From: Polaromonas sp.
Lineage (GTDB): Bacteria > Pseudomonadota > Gammaproteobacteria > Burkholderiales > Burkholderiaceae_C
Direction: 5' to 3'
Length of the DNA stretch: 64,000 nucleotides
Assembly: GCA_030655515.1 (NCBI GenBank)
Contig: JAURVI010000045.1
Location: 1 to 64,000 of the forward strand
Positions 37,598 through 47,401 of the stretch are shown here, in pieces. The notes beneath the pieces are model-generated. The model was not told the DNA's origin. It saw only the letters and a program-made list of their open reading frames with translations, and made no database searches. The position numbers were made by a program, and so were the translations under genes. Each line of letters opens with the position of its first letter. The stretch's first letter is position 1.

Positions 37598-39139
37598 ATG
37601 AAAAACAGCAACCTGTATGCCGCCTTGCGCGCCGCTTTTCCAGAGAACCTCGATACCATTGCGATTGAAACCGACAACGGGCTTAATTACTCCTGGCGCG
37701 ACCTGGAGCGGGCTAGCGCCATGATCGCCAATTTGCTGAAGTCGCTGCAATTGCCCGAAGGCGCGCCTCATCCGCCGAGGATTGCGGTGCAGGTCGAAAA
37801 ATCGGTCGAAGCCATGATTCTGTACCTGGCCACGCTGCGGGCCGGTTATGTATTTTTGCCGCTCAATACCGCCTACCAGAGTCTGGAGATCGACTACTTC
37901 ATCGGCAATGCCGAACCCGCCGTCGTGGTGTGCAGCCGCAAGAACTTCGGCTGGGTCGGCAAACTTGCTTTCAAGGCCGGTATCCTGAATGTTTTCACGC
38001 TGGACGAGGATAGAACCGGGTCGCTGCTTGATCGCGCCGCGCAGTGCAGCGATAAGCATGAGGTGGCGCGCAGGCAGCCCGACGATCTGGCCGCCATTGT
38101 CTACACCAGCGGCACCACCGGACGCAGCAAGGGTGCGATGCTGTCGCACGGCAATCTGGCTGACAACGCGCAGGTACTCAAGGACTACTGGGGCTGGAGA
38201 AAACCGGAGGAAGGCGGCGACGTGCTGATTCATGCGCTGCCCATCTTTCATGTGCATGGCCTGTTCGTGGCGATTCACGGCGCGCTGATCAACGGCAGCA
38301 AGATGATCTGGCTGTCCAGCTTCGATCCCAGGCGGGTCGTGCAAAAGCTGCCCGAGGCCACCGTCTTCATGGGTGTGCCCACGCTGTATGTGCGCCTGCT
38401 GGCCGAGCCGGGTTTGACCCGCGAAGCCTGCCGCAACATGCGCCTGTTTGTGGCCGGCTCCGCGCCGTTGCTGATCGAGACCTTCAACGAATGGCAGGAG
38501 CGCACCGGCTACACGATTTTGGAGCGTTATGGCATGTCCGAAACCGTCATGCTGGCGTCCAACCCCTACCACGGCGAAAGGCGCGGCGGTACGGTAGGCT
38601 TGGCCCTGCCCGGGGTCAGCCTGCGGGTTCGGGACGATGCCGGCCAGAGCGTGCCGGCCGGTGAGGTCGGCGGCATTGAAGTCAAAGGCCCGAGTGTGTT
38701 CAAAGGTTACTGGGGCATGCCCGAAAAAACCAGGGAAGAGTTCAGCGCCGACGGTTATTTCAAAACCGGCGATATCGGAAAAATCGATGAGCGCGGCTAC
38801 ATCACCCTCGTCGGGCGGAGCAAGGACCTGATCATCAGCGGCGGCTACAACGTCTATCCGGCCGAGATTGAAGGCTTTATCAATGAGCTGCCGGATGTGG
38901 CGGAAAGCGCGCTGGTCGGCGTGCCGCACCCGGACTTCGGTGAAGTGGGCGTGGCCATCGTCGTCGCCAAACCGGGCAGCACGCTGGATGCGGGTCAGAT
39001 GGTGGCCGCGCTCAAGTCGAAGCTGGCCAATTTCAAGATTCCCAAGCTGTGTTTTGTGGTTGCCGAGTTGCCGCGCAACGCCATGGGAAAAGTCCAGAAG
39101 AACGTGCTGCGCGAGCAGTACAAGGGGTTGTTCGCCTGA
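37598..39139 (+). CDS. matB: Malonyl-CoA synthetase
   Basis: The 513-aa AMP-forming ligase carries YTSGTTGRSKG (169-179), ERYGMSETVMLASNPYHGERR, the hinge GRSKDLIISGGYNVYPAEIE, and a C-terminal catalytic lysine in RNAMGKVQKN. The RYGMSET region and overall length are typical of MatB, which makes malonyl-CoA (and often methylmalonyl-CoA) from the free acid. No malonyl-CoA decarboxylase is adjacent. It stands alone between lgt and the stress-protein gene, 56 bp after lgt on the same strand. Confidence 0.85.
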   Translation: MKNSNLYAALRAAFPENLDTIAIETDNGLNYSWRDLERASAMIANLLKSLQLPEGAPHPPRIAVQVEKSVEAMILYLATLRAGYVFLPLNTAYQSLEIDYFIGNAEPAVVVCSRKNFGWVGKLAFKAGILNVFTLDEDRTGSLLDRAAQCSDKHEVARRQPDDLAAIVYTSGTTGRSKGAMLSHGNLADNAQVLKDYWGWRKPEEGGDVLIHALPIFHVHGLFVAIHGALINGSKMIWLSSFDPRRVVQKLPEATVFMGVPTLYVRLLAEPGLTREACRNMRLFVAGSAPLLIETFNEWQERTGYTILERYGMSETVMLASNPYHGERRGGTVGLALPGVSLRVRDDAGQSVPAGEVGGIEVKGPSVFKGYWGMPEKTREEFSADGYFKTGDIGKIDERGYITLVGRSKDLIISGGYNVYPAEIEGFINELPDVAESALVGVPHPDFGEVGVAIVVAKPGSTLDAGQMVAALKSKLANFKIPKLCFVVAELPRNAMGKVQKNVLREQYKGLFA

Positions 39140-39206
39140 GCCGGTCGCACACTTGCCATGAATTCAGGCGCTGCCCGCGAAAAATTGGCACGGGCAGAAG
39201 GCGCAA

Positions 39207-39650
39207 TTACCTCAAGACCAGCACGGGAACATGCGAATGCGTCAATACCTGCACTGTTTCGCTGCCCAATAACAGGCGTTTGAGGCCGCGGCGGCCATGG
39301 GAGGCCATCACGATCAAGTCGCACTTGTGTTTTTTGGCGGTGGCGATGATGGATTCGGAGATCAAGTCCGACGTGGTGATCACGGCTTTGGCCTTGACTC
39401 CTTTGGCTTCGGCGCTGACTTTGACGTCCTCAACAACGGCCAGGGCTGCTTCTGCCCATTGTTTTTCCACCTTGGCGACATCCTTGGCAGACACGGTCAT
39501 GCCCCCTTCGAAATAGCTGACCGGGTAGCGCGGAACCACCTTGAGCGCCACCACTTGCGCGCCCATCAGTGCGGCCAGCTTGATGCCACTGCCGACTGCT
39601 TTGCGGGAGAGGGTTGATCCATCGGTGGCAATAAGAATGCGCTGGTACAT
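39207..39650 (-). CDS. Universal stress protein (UspA family)
   Basis: The 147-aa single-domain protein begins MYQRILIATDGSTLSRKAV and has the ATP-binding pattern VMASHGRRGLKRLLLGSETVQVL near the C-terminus. An FNR-type box is centred 65 bp upstream of the ATG. With a TAAGGT hexamer suitably spaced, this makes a class II FNR-activated promoter likely. Usp genes next to cbb3 loci and under FNR/ANR control are known in other bacteria. Confidence 0.92.
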   Translation of the reverse strand: MYQRILIATDGSTLSRKAVGSGIKLAALMGAQVVALKVVPRYPVSYFEGGMTVSAKDVAKVEKQWAEAALAVVEDVKVSAEAKGVKAKAVITTSDLISESIIATAKKHKCDLIVMASHGRRGLKRLLLGSETVQVLTHSHVPVLVLR

Positions 39651-39708
39651 GGCTAGGCTCCTGGTTGAAAAAAAGTAGCCTACCTTAAACCGGTGGCGGA
39701 CTCTGAAA

Positions 39709-39722
39709 TTGATCCATGTCAA
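39709..39722. promoter_or_regulatory. FNR/ANR-type box between uspA and ccoI
   Basis: TTGATCCATGTCAA matches the FNR consensus (TTGAT-N4-ATCAA) at all but one position. It is identical to the box before ccoN. Spacing suits a class II promoter for the stress-protein gene; towards ccoI the predicted start of transcription would almost coincide with the ATG. Confidence 0.8.
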
Positions 39723-39756
39723 TGGACTGCGTGTCGGCGGCCATTAGTCTTGCGGC

Positions 39757-42099
39757 ATGCAGGCATCCGTCTTTCCGTTCGCACTGGCTGAGGAGCCTGC
39801 CGATCCGTTGGAGGACACCCCAGCCAGCCGTCTTGCCGTGTTTGACGATCCTGAGGAGTGGGCGATTTTCAGCCAGTCCTGCGACAAGCCTGCGGTCGCC
39901 GCTACAGGGTTGTGGGAATCGCAGGTGATGGTTCAGGGCATGCATTGCGCGGCCTGTTCGTTGACGCTGGAACAGGCGCTTCTTGGCATCCGGGGCGTTG
40001 TCGCCGCCCAGGTCAATGCCGCCAGTAAGCGTGCCAGCGTCGTTTGGTCTGCTGCGCTGACCCGGCCGTCGCAATGGATGGCTGTGCCCCAGGCACTGGG
40101 CTACCGCTTGCTGCCTGCGTCGGATGCGTTTGCCCCGGACCATGGCCGCAAGGAGGCGCGTCTTGCGCTGTGGCGCTGGCTGGTTGCCGGATTCTGCATG
40201 ATGCAGGTCATGATGTATGCGGTCCCGGCCTACGTGGCGGGGCCGGGAGAGATCACGCCGGACATTGAAAAGTTGCTGCGCTGGGCGTCCTGGGTCTTGA
40301 CTTTGCCGGTTGTTTTATTTTCGTGCGGCCCGTTTTTTGGTCATGCACTGCGGGACTTGAAGCAACGCAGCATCAGCATGGATTTGCCGGTGGCGCTGGG
40401 TATCGCCATGACCTTTGCGGTCAGCACCGCAGCCACTTTCGGGCCGCAAGGCTGGTGGGGTCACGAGGTTTATTTTGATTCACTGACGATGTTTGTCTTT
40501 TTTCTGCTCACCGGCCGCTGGCTGGAGCAGCGTTTGCGTGATCGCACCGCCGGGTCCTTGGATCGCCTGATGCAGCGATTGCCCGACAGCGTGCAGCGGC
40601 AACAGGCCAGTGGCCGGTTTGAACGGGTGGCCGCGCGCCGCCTGAAGCCGGGAGACTTGATCCGCGTTTTGCCGGGCGAGGCTTTCCCGGCCGATGGCAC
40701 CATTGTTGCGGGGGACACCTTTGCGGATGAAGCCTTGCTCACCGGGGAGTCCCGGCCCGTAGCCCGTCTGGCCGGCGCGTCTGTGCTGGCCGGGAGCTAC
40801 AACCTCTCGGCACCGGTGCAGGTGCGCATTGACCAGACCGGCCAGGCCACCCGTTACGCGCAGATCGTGGCCTTGATGGAGCGCGCATCGGTGGACAAGC
40901 CGCGGCTGGCCTTGCTCGCCGACCGGGTCGCCAAGCCCTTTTTGTGGTTCGTGTTGCTGGCCTCCGCCATGGCGGCTGCCTACTGGTGGCGTACCGATCC
41001 GGCCCGGGCCGTGATGGCGGCCGTCGCCGTGCTGATCGTGACCTGCCCGTGTGCGCTGTCTCTTGCAACGCCGAGCGCCATGCTCACCTCGGCAGGGCTG
41101 CTGGCGCGGCAAGGTGTTCTGGTGCGCCGTTTGCAGGCGCTTGAATCACTGGCGACGATAGACACGGTCGTTTTTGACAAAACCGGCACACTGACCGAAG
41201 CCCGCATGGGTTTGCGGTCAGTGGAAACCCGGGAGGGGGTGACGTCTGCGCAGGCGCTGCATCTGGCGTCTGCCCTGGCGCAGCATTCCTTGCACCCGTT
41301 GTCGTGTGCCCTTGTGGCGGCAGCGGCCGGTGTGCCGCTTCCTCTCGTCCCTGGGACCGATACGCTGAACATGATCGACGTCAGGGAGTTTCCCGGTCTG
41401 GGTCTTGAAGGCCGACTCACGGCGTCATCCGTACCGGGTGCCTTGGGCCAGGTGCGCTTGGGGTCGGCGCGTTTTTGCAATCTCGAAAACCCGCTGCACG
41501 ACGTCCTGCAAGTTTGTCTTTCGGACGAATCCGGCTGGCTTGCCCGGTTTGAGTTTGATGAAGCGATTCGCCCCGATGCCGCCGAGGCCATCGCCGCCCT
41601 GCAGCAGGAGGGGGTTGAGGTGCAGATGCTGTCGGGCGACCGGGCGGCGGCTGTCCGGCGGGTGGCCAACGCACTGGAAATCAGGAAAGTGCAGGGCGAT
41701 TGCACACCCAAAACCAAGCTGGCGCACATGCAGGCTTTGCAGCGGCAGGGGCGCAAGGTATTGATGGTGGGAGACGGTCTGAACGATGGTCCGGTGCTGG
41801 CCAGTGCCCATGTATCGGTCGCTGTGGGAACGGCCGTCCCCCTGGCGCAAGCCCAGTCTGACTTTGTTCTGCCGGGCGGGCAATTGCTGATGTTGCCAAA
41901 AATGCGGGCTCACGCACGCCGCACGATGCGTATCGTGCGGCAGAACCTCTGGTGGGCCGCCACCTACAACGCCGTGTGCGTGCCTTGGGCGCTGACAGGC
42001 TCGCTGCCGGCCTGGCTTGCCGGTCTTGGCATGGCACTGAGTTCGTTGCTGGTCATTGCCAATGCAGCACGTTTGGCGCATATGAAAGAGAAGGGTTGA
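39757..42099 (+). CDS. ccoI: Copper-transporting P1B-type ATPase for cbb3 assembly
   Basis: The 780-aa P-type ATPase has a cytoplasmic metal-binding domain with GMHCAAC (C64, C67), membrane helices from about residue 140, the LTGES actuator motif (E331), the CPC ion-path motif (C430, C432), and the phosphorylation site DKTGTLTE (D474). GDGLNDGPVL lies near the end of the nucleotide domain. CcoI/FixI ATPases supply copper for the cbb3 oxidase. The gene directly precedes ccoS and the oxidase subunits, and an FNR box lies 35 bp upstream of its start. Confidence 0.93.
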   Translation: MQASVFPFALAEEPADPLEDTPASRLAVFDDPEEWAIFSQSCDKPAVAATGLWESQVMVQGMHCAACSLTLEQALLGIRGVVAAQVNAASKRASVVWSAALTRPSQWMAVPQALGYRLLPASDAFAPDHGRKEARLALWRWLVAGFCMMQVMMYAVPAYVAGPGEITPDIEKLLRWASWVLTLPVVLFSCGPFFGHALRDLKQRSISMDLPVALGIAMTFAVSTAATFGPQGWWGHEVYFDSLTMFVFFLLTGRWLEQRLRDRTAGSLDRLMQRLPDSVQRQQASGRFERVAARRLKPGDLIRVLPGEAFPADGTIVAGDTFADEALLTGESRPVARLAGASVLAGSYNLSAPVQVRIDQTGQATRYAQIVALMERASVDKPRLALLADRVAKPFLWFVLLASAMAAAYWWRTDPARAVMAAVAVLIVTCPCALSLATPSAMLTSAGLLARQGVLVRRLQALESLATIDTVVFDKTGTLTEARMGLRSVETREGVTSAQALHLASALAQHSLHPLSCALVAAAAGVPLPLVPGTDTLNMIDVREFPGLGLEGRLTASSVPGALGQVRLGSARFCNLENPLHDVLQVCLSDESGWLARFEFDEAIRPDAAEAIAALQQEGVEVQMLSGDRAAAVRRVANALEIRKVQGDCTPKTKLAHMQALQRQGRKVLMVGDGLNDGPVLASAHVSVAVGTAVPLAQAQSDFVLPGGQLLMLPKMRAHARRTMRIVRQNLWWAATYNAVCVPWALTGSLPAWLAGLGMALSSLLVIANAARLAHMKEKG

Positions 42100-42106
42100 T
42101 ACGCCG

Positions 42107-42295
42107 ATGGACGTTCTGTTCTTGCTCGTTCCCTTGTCGGTGTTGCTGGGGCTGGCGGTGCTGGCGGTGCTGGCCTGGGCTGTCTGGTCCGGTCAGTTTG
42201 AAGATGTGGAGAGTGAGGGGTTGCGCATCTTTCACGAGGCGCCGGCCCGGCCTCTGCAGAAATCCCCTGATTTTTGTAAGCTTAAATCCGATTGA
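42107..42295 (+). CDS. ccoS: cbb3 oxidase maturation protein CcoS
   Basis: The 62-aa protein has one membrane helix (LFLLVPLSVLLGLAVLAVLAWAVWSGQFEDVE) followed by a short tail; the W-x-SGQFEDVESEG segment is the CcoS signature. It is needed for cofactor insertion into the oxidase. It starts 7 bp after ccoI, so the two share a transcript. Confidence 0.92.
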   Translation: MDVLFLLVPLSVLLGLAVLAVLAWAVWSGQFEDVESEGLRIFHEAPARPLQKSPDFCKLKSD

Positions 42296-42305
42296 TCCAT
42301 GTCAA
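42292..42305. promoter_or_regulatory. FNR/ANR-type box upstream of ccoN
   Basis: This is an exact second copy of TTGATCCATGTCAA; it starts three bases before the end of ccoS. A CATACT hexamer at 42329-42334 sits at the spacing expected for a class II FNR promoter, giving a transcription start near 42340 and a short leader to the ATG at 42365 with AGAGGA as ribosome site. Confidence 0.85.
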
Positions 42306-42364
42306 GATGTGAATCAGAGGTGGAAGGCATACTGCCCGTCAACTTAGGTAACAGAGGACTTTTA

Positions 42365-43843
42365 ATGAGTGCCGTACTTCCAACTGCGTCGATCCGCGTT
42401 CCCCGAAGTGGCTGGGCAGCGTCGCATGCTTCGGTTTACAACGACAAGATAGTGCGCCAGTTCTCCGTGATGGCGGTGGTCTGGGGCGTTGTCAGCATGC
42501 TGGTCGGCGTGTTCATTGCCGCGCAAATGGCCTGGCCTGAGCTCAATTTCGGCATTGCCTGGCTGTCGTTTGGACGTTTGCGCCCCCTGCACACCAACGC
42601 GGCCATCTTTGCGTTTGGAGGCTGCGCGCTGTTTGCCACCAGTTACTACGTGGTCCAGCGCACCTGCCAGGTCCGGGTGATTTCCGACAAGCTGGCGGCC
42701 TTTCATTTTTGGGGTTGGCAGGCCGTCATCGTGGCGGCCGCCATTTCCCTGCCCATGGGTTTTACCCGCGGCAAGGAATACGCAGAACTGGAGTGGCCTA
42801 TCGCCATTTTGATTGCCTTGACCTGGGTGGCGTACGCGATCGTGTTTTTCGGCACGATCGGCATTCGCAAGGTCAAGCATATCTATGTCGCCAACTGGTT
42901 TTTTGGCGCGTTCATCATTGCCGTCGCACTGCTGCATATTGTCAACGCTGCGGTCGTGCCTGCAGGCTGGATGAAGTCCTATTCGGCTTATGCGGGTGTG
43001 CAGGACGCGATGGTTCAGTGGTGGTACGGCCATAACGCCGTAGGCTTCTTTCTGACGGCGGGTTTCCTGGGAATCGTGTATTACTTCATCCCCAAGCAGG
43101 CTGAGCGGCCAGTGTATTCCTACCGCCTGTCCATCGTTCATTTCTGGACGCTGATCTTCACCTACATGTGGGCCGGACCGCATCATTTGCACTACACCGC
43201 GTTGCCCGACTGGACCCAGTCGCTGGGCATGGTGTTTTCTCTCATTCTCCTGGCGCCGAGCTGGGGCGGCATGATCAATGGCGTGATGACACTGTCCGGT
43301 GCGTGGCACAAGCTGCGGGACGACCCGATCATTCGCTTCATGATCGTGGCGCTGTCGTTTTACGGCATCGCCACCTTCGAGGGGCCGATGATGTCTATCA
43401 AAACCGTTAACGCCTTGTCGCACTACACCGACTGGAACGTCGCCCATGTGCATGGCGGCACCCTCGGCTGGGTCGGTTTCATCTCGATGGGGGCCCTGTA
43501 TTTCATGGTGCCACGGATGTTCGGGCAGCCAAAAATGCACAGCACCAAGGCGATTGAGCTTCACTTCTGGATCGCCACCATCGGCATCGTTCTGTACATC
43601 GCGGCAATGTGGATTGCCGGCGTGATGCAGGGACTGATGTGGCGAGCCATCAACCCTGACGGCTCATTGACTTACACCTTTGTGGAAAGCGTCAAGGCAA
43701 CCTATCCGTTCTACGTTGTGCGGTTTATTGGTGGCGTGCTGTATCTGATCGGAATGCTGGTGATGGCCTGGAACGTGACCATGACAGCGCTGGCGGGAAA
43801 GCCGTCCCAAACCACGATCCCGACTGCTATCGCTCACGCCTGA
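42365..43843 (+). CDS. ccoN: cbb3-type cytochrome c oxidase subunit I
   Basis: The 492-aa protein has twelve predicted membrane helices. Haem and CuB histidines are visible in [59 protein letters not shown] and [20 protein letters not shown]. It is the catalytic subunit that reduces oxygen to water with high affinity. The start at 42365 was chosen since the upstream frame covers the FNR promoter. First gene of the oxidase operon proper. Confidence 0.96.
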   Translation: MSAVLPTASIRVPRSGWAASHASVYNDKIVRQFSVMAVVWGVVSMLVGVFIAAQMAWPELNFGIAWLSFGRLRPLHTNAAIFAFGGCALFATSYYVVQRTCQVRVISDKLAAFHFWGWQAVIVAAAISLPMGFTRGKEYAELEWPIAILIALTWVAYAIVFFGTIGIRKVKHIYVANWFFGAFIIAVALLHIVNAAVVPAGWMKSYSAYAGVQDAMVQWWYGHNAVGFFLTAGFLGIVYYFIPKQAERPVYSYRLSIVHFWTLIFTYMWAGPHHLHYTALPDWTQSLGMVFSLILLAPSWGGMINGVMTLSGAWHKLRDDPIIRFMIVALSFYGIATFEGPMMSIKTVNALSHYTDWNVAHVHGGTLGWVGFISMGALYFMVPRMFGQPKMHSTKAIELHFWIATIGIVLYIAAMWIAGVMQGLMWRAINPDGSLTYTFVESVKATYPFYVVRFIGGVLYLIGMLVMAWNVTMTALAGKPSQTTIPTAIAHA

Positions 43844-43855
43844 AAGAAGTCTGCC

Positions 43856-44461
43856 ATGTCTTTCTCACACGAAAAAGTTGAAACCACTAACTGGTTGATG
43901 ATTGTCCTGATTCTGCTCGTCGTTGCGGTCGGCGGACTGGTTGAAATCGTTCCCCTGTTTTTCCAGAAGTCCACGACGCAACCCGTCAAGGGGTTGGTTC
44001 CGGATTCCCCTTTGAGAATCGTTGGCCGCGACATTTACGTGCGCGAAGGTTGCTACAACTGCCACTCTCAGATGATTCGACCGCTGGTCGCCGAAACCCT
44101 GCGTTACGGTCATTATTCGGTGGCGGGCGAGTTTGTTTACGATCACCCGTTTCAGTGGGGCAGCAAGCGCACGGGGCCGGATTTGCAGCGCGTTGGCGGC
44201 AAGTACAGCGACGAATGGCAGCGCCTGCATTTGGTGAATCCGCGCGATCTGGTTCCCGAATCCAACATGCCCGCCTATCCCTGGCTGGAGAAAACACCCG
44301 CTGACGCGCAATCCATTGAACGTCGCATGAAAGCCCTGCGAACGGCCGGCGTGCCCTACACCGATGCCGAAATTGCGAACGCACCCGCGGACATCAAAGG
44401 CAAGACGGAACTCGATGCGCTGGTCGCATATTTGCAGGGCCTGGGCCTGGCATTCAAATAG
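43856..44461 (+). CDS. ccoO: cbb3-type cytochrome c oxidase subunit II
   Basis: The 201-aa protein is membrane-anchored (WLMIVLILLVVAVGGLVEIVPLFF) and carries one haem c motif CYNCH in VREGCYNCHSQMIRPL. GEFVYDHPFQWGSKRTGPDLQRVG is the CcoO signature. It accepts electrons from CcoP and passes them to CcoN. It lies 12 bp after ccoN. Confidence 0.96.
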   Translation: MSFSHEKVETTNWLMIVLILLVVAVGGLVEIVPLFFQKSTTQPVKGLVPDSPLRIVGRDIYVREGCYNCHSQMIRPLVAETLRYGHYSVAGEFVYDHPFQWGSKRTGPDLQRVGGKYSDEWQRLHLVNPRDLVPESNMPAYPWLEKTPADAQSIERRMKALRTAGVPYTDAEIANAPADIKGKTELDALVAYLQGLGLAFK

Positions 44462-44472
44462 GAGGACATCAC

Positions 44473-44610
44473 ATGGATATCAATGTACTGCGCAGCATGG
44501 TTACGGTGGCGGCCTTTGTGGCGTTCGTCGCGATTGTGGTGTGGGCATGCCTGCCTTCGAGAAAAGCACAGTTTGACGATGCGGCGCAGTTGCCGTTTCA
44601 GTCTGAATAG
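44473..44610 (+). CDS. ccoQ: cbb3 oxidase subunit CcoQ
   Basis: This 45-residue protein reads MDINVLRSMVTVAAFVAFVA, then a helix ending in VVWACLPSRKAQFDDAAQ and PFQSE. It has one membrane helix and a short cytoplasmic tail, the normal CcoQ form. It starts 11 bp after ccoO behind GGAGG and ends 11 bp before ccoP. CcoQ stabilises the interaction of CcoP with the core. Confidence 0.93.
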   Translation: MDINVLRSMVTVAAFVAFVAIVVWACLPSRKAQFDDAAQLPFQSE

Positions 44611-44621
44611 GAGCGGCCAGG

Positions 44622-45596
44622 ATGAGTGATTTTACGAACGGGTTCTGGCCCTTGTATGTGGCGATCATCAGTCTGGTTTCCATTCTGGGCTGCGCTTGGC
44701 TGTTGTGGATCGCAGGCAAGGCCAAGGTGACCGGTCATCCCGGACAGGTCCAGGACAACACGACGGGCCATGTCTGGGATGAGAATTTGCGGGAGCTGAA
44801 CAATCCACTGCCGCGCTGGTGGATGTGGCTGTTCATTCTGACCGTCATTTTCGGTTTGGGCTATCTGGCGATTTTCCCCGGTTTGGGCAGTTTCACGGGG
44901 CTGTTGAAATGGTCGACCGACAGTGAGCATGCGCGCGATCTCACGCGGATCCGCGCCCAGGCGGCGCCGCTTTATGCAGAATTCACGGCGCAACCCGTGG
45001 AAGCGCTCGTCAAAGAGCCGCGTGCCCTGGCCATTGGCGAGCGGCTGTTCATGAACAATTGCTCCCAGTGTCACGGCTCCGACGGGCGCGGCAGCAAGTC
45101 TTATCCCAATCTCACCAATGCCAACGCCGCGTGGCTCGGTGAACGTGGCGCAGAGCATATCGTGCGGACAGTGACCAGCGGACGGACCGGCGTGATGCCG
45201 CCCATGGGCGCGGCCATTGGCGGGGATGCAGAGATCAGCGAGCTTGCGAACTATGTTTTGTCACTCTCCGGCAGCCCTCATAACGAGATCAAGGCTTCCA
45301 ATGGCAAGAAAATGTTTTCGGCTTGCGCGGCATGCCATGGCATGGACGGAAAAGGCAACAAGGCGCTGGGGGCGCCCAACCTGACGGATGACTACTGGCT
45401 GCATGGCTGGGGCGAGGCTGCGATTGCAGGGATCATTAAAAATGGAAAGAACAACGTCATGCCGGCCCAGGCATCGCGGTTGACTGCCGAGCAGATCCAT
45501 GTGGTGTCGGCTTATGTGCTGAGCCTGTCGAGAAGCAGCTTTTCTGCCGCCGCCGGGACAGCCGTTCCTCTGGTGCCGCCACGTCAAACACCATAA
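44622..45596 (+). CDS. ccoP: cbb3-type cytochrome c oxidase dihaem subunit III
   Basis: The 324-aa protein has two N-terminal helices with the CcoP signature GHVWDENLRELNNPLPRWWMWLFILT. Two haem c sites follow: CSQCH in FMNNCSQCHGSDGRG and CAACH in FSACAACHGMDGKG. It takes electrons from soluble cytochromes c. It forms one operon with ccoN, ccoO and ccoQ. Confidence 0.96.
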   Translation: MSDFTNGFWPLYVAIISLVSILGCAWLLWIAGKAKVTGHPGQVQDNTTGHVWDENLRELNNPLPRWWMWLFILTVIFGLGYLAIFPGLGSFTGLLKWSTDSEHARDLTRIRAQAAPLYAEFTAQPVEALVKEPRALAIGERLFMNNCSQCHGSDGRGSKSYPNLTNANAAWLGERGAEHIVRTVTSGRTGVMPPMGAAIGGDAEISELANYVLSLSGSPHNEIKASNGKKMFSACAACHGMDGKGNKALGAPNLTDDYWLHGWGEAAIAGIIKNGKNNVMPAQASRLTAEQIHVVSAYVLSLSRSSFSAAAGTAVPLVPPRQTP

Positions 45597-45604
45597 AAGG
45601 GCGG

Positions 45605-47083
45605 ATGGGCGTGGCACCCTCCCCCAACGACACAGGCACACCGCAGCGGATCATTCCGATCGTGGCTGTGGGCGGTCCGGCTGCCGGAGACGATTCGTCG
45701 GCGGTGGTATCGCTGTACGAATCTGAGCAAAAAATTTATGCCCGCAGCGTCTTCGGCTGGTTCAACCGCTGGCGTTGGGCCATGGTGTGGGCGACGCAAG
45801 GGGTGTTTTATGGCTTGCCCTGGCTGTCCATGAATGACCGGCAAGCCATGTTGTTTGATCTGGTTGCCCGCCGCTTTTACATTTTCAATCTGGTGCTGTA
45901 TCCGCAGGATCTCATTTACCTGACGGGTTTGCTCATCATCAGCGCGCTGTCGCTGTTTCTGTTCACGGCGGTGGCTGGGCGGCTCTGGTGCGGCTACACC
46001 TGTCCGCAAACGGTTTATACCGAAATCTTCATGTGGGTCGAGCGCAAGATCGAGGGCGACAGGCTGGCCCGCATGCGACTGGACAAAGCCCCCCTGGGGG
46101 CCGCCAAGCTGGCCCGCAAAAGCGCCAAGCACGCGGTCTGGATTGCCATCGGTCTATGGACGGGATTTACTTTTGTGGGCTACTTCACGCCGATCCGGGT
46201 GTTGACCAGCGAAGTGGTCAGTTTGTCGCTAGGACCCTGGGAGTTGTTCTGGGTGCTGTTTTACGGATTTGCAACCTATGGCAATGCAGGCTGGATGCGT
46301 GAACAGGTTTGCAAGTACATGTGCCCGTATGCCCGTTTTCAAAGTGCCATGTTTGACCGTGACACGCTGATCGTCACTTATGACGAGGCAAGGGGCGAGG
46401 GTCGCGGGTCGCGCCCGCGCAGTGACACACCGGCTGACTACCATGCCAAAGGGTTGGGCGACTGCATCGACTGCAGCTTGTGTGTTCAGGTTTGCCCAAC
46501 GGGCATCGACATCCGAAATGGCCTGCAGTACGAATGCATCAGTTGCTCGGCCTGTATTGACGTGTGTGACGGTGTCATGGACAAGATGCATTATCCGCGC
46601 GGGTTGATCCGCAACAGTACGCAAAACGGCATCAGCCAAAAACTGTCCCGCTCGGCGATATTTCGCCGGGTGTTGCGCCCCAGGGTACTGGTGTACGGCA
46701 CCGTGCTTGCGGTGGTAAGCTTGGGGCTGATCTGGAGCCTGCTCACGCGCGCTTCCTTCAGGGTTGATGTGGTGCGTGATCGGGGGGTGATTGCCCGCAT
46801 GGTCGGTCAGGGCCAGATTGAAAACGTTTATCGCCTGCAGATCATGAATGCCACGGAACACCAGCAGCACTATCGGCTTCATGTGACCGGGATCGAAGGT
46901 GTCCGGATTGTGTCGGACCCCGTTGTGTTTGTGGATGCCGCGAATTCACGCTGGGTTCCGGTGCGCGTTCAGATACCGCCAAATGCCGCCGCCGGTTCTT
47001 ACCCCATTTCATTCATGATCGCAGCCCAGGGCATACCGCCCGATGAAGTGATTGAAAAATCAGTATTTCTGGTACCGCGTTAG
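45605..47083 (+). CDS. ccoG: cbb3 oxidase accessory iron-sulfur protein CcoG
   Basis: The 492-aa membrane protein has two CX2CX2CX3CP-type 4Fe-4S patterns: CIDCSLCVQVCPTGIDIR and CISCSACIDVCDGVMDKM. Upstream are WCGYTCPQTVYTEIFMWVERKIEGDR and CKYMCPYARFQSAMFD, with a soluble Ig-like C-terminal domain. CcoG/RdxA/FixG proteins are involved in copper handling and assembly of cbb3 oxidase. It starts 8 bp after ccoP. Confidence 0.94.
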   Translation: MGVAPSPNDTGTPQRIIPIVAVGGPAAGDDSSAVVSLYESEQKIYARSVFGWFNRWRWAMVWATQGVFYGLPWLSMNDRQAMLFDLVARRFYIFNLVLYPQDLIYLTGLLIISALSLFLFTAVAGRLWCGYTCPQTVYTEIFMWVERKIEGDRLARMRLDKAPLGAAKLARKSAKHAVWIAIGLWTGFTFVGYFTPIRVLTSEVVSLSLGPWELFWVLFYGFATYGNAGWMREQVCKYMCPYARFQSAMFDRDTLIVTYDEARGEGRGSRPRSDTPADYHAKGLGDCIDCSLCVQVCPTGIDIRNGLQYECISCSACIDVCDGVMDKMHYPRGLIRNSTQNGISQKLSRSAIFRRVLRPRVLVYGTVLAVVSLGLIWSLLTRASFRVDVVRDRGVIARMVGQGQIENVYRLQIMNATEHQQHYRLHVTGIEGVRIVSDPVVFVDAANSRWVPVRVQIPPNAAAGSYPISFMIAAQGIPPDEVIEKSVFLVPR

Positions 47084-47107
47084 AAGTCTGAGTAAAGGAA
47101 TCAGTGT

Positions 47108-47401
47108 ATGTATCCTGTTGACAAGGCCACCAGCGGATTTTTGCATGCACCCCTGGCGCGCCCCTGGTGGAGGGAGCCTTATGTCTGGCTGGTGATTTCC
47201 GGGCCGCTTTCAGTGGTTCTCGCCTGCGCTGTCACGGCGGTCTACATCATGCAGGGACCGGATGCCCTGGTATCGGACGACTATTACCGCGAGGGCGTTG
47301 AAATCAGCAAGCAAGTGCAGACGGCCCAACCGCCGATGCAGCCCGCCCTGACGGGCCGCAACCACAGTGCGACTGGAGGCAAAATTCATGGGGAACCCTG
47401 A
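47108..47401 (+). CDS. ccoH: FixH/CcoH-like cbb3 assembly protein
   Basis: The 97-aa protein has one membrane helix (VWLVISGPLSVVLACAVTAVYIM) and the periplasmic segment DALVSDDYYREGVEISKQ, which is the FixH/CcoH signature. It helps assemble the cbb3 oxidase. Its 3' end overlaps the next small gene by 14 bp. Confidence 0.88.
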   Translation: MYPVDKATSGFLHAPLARPWWREPYVWLVISGPLSVVLACAVTAVYIMQGPDALVSDDYYREGVEISKQVQTAQPPMQPALTGRNHSATGGKIHGEP

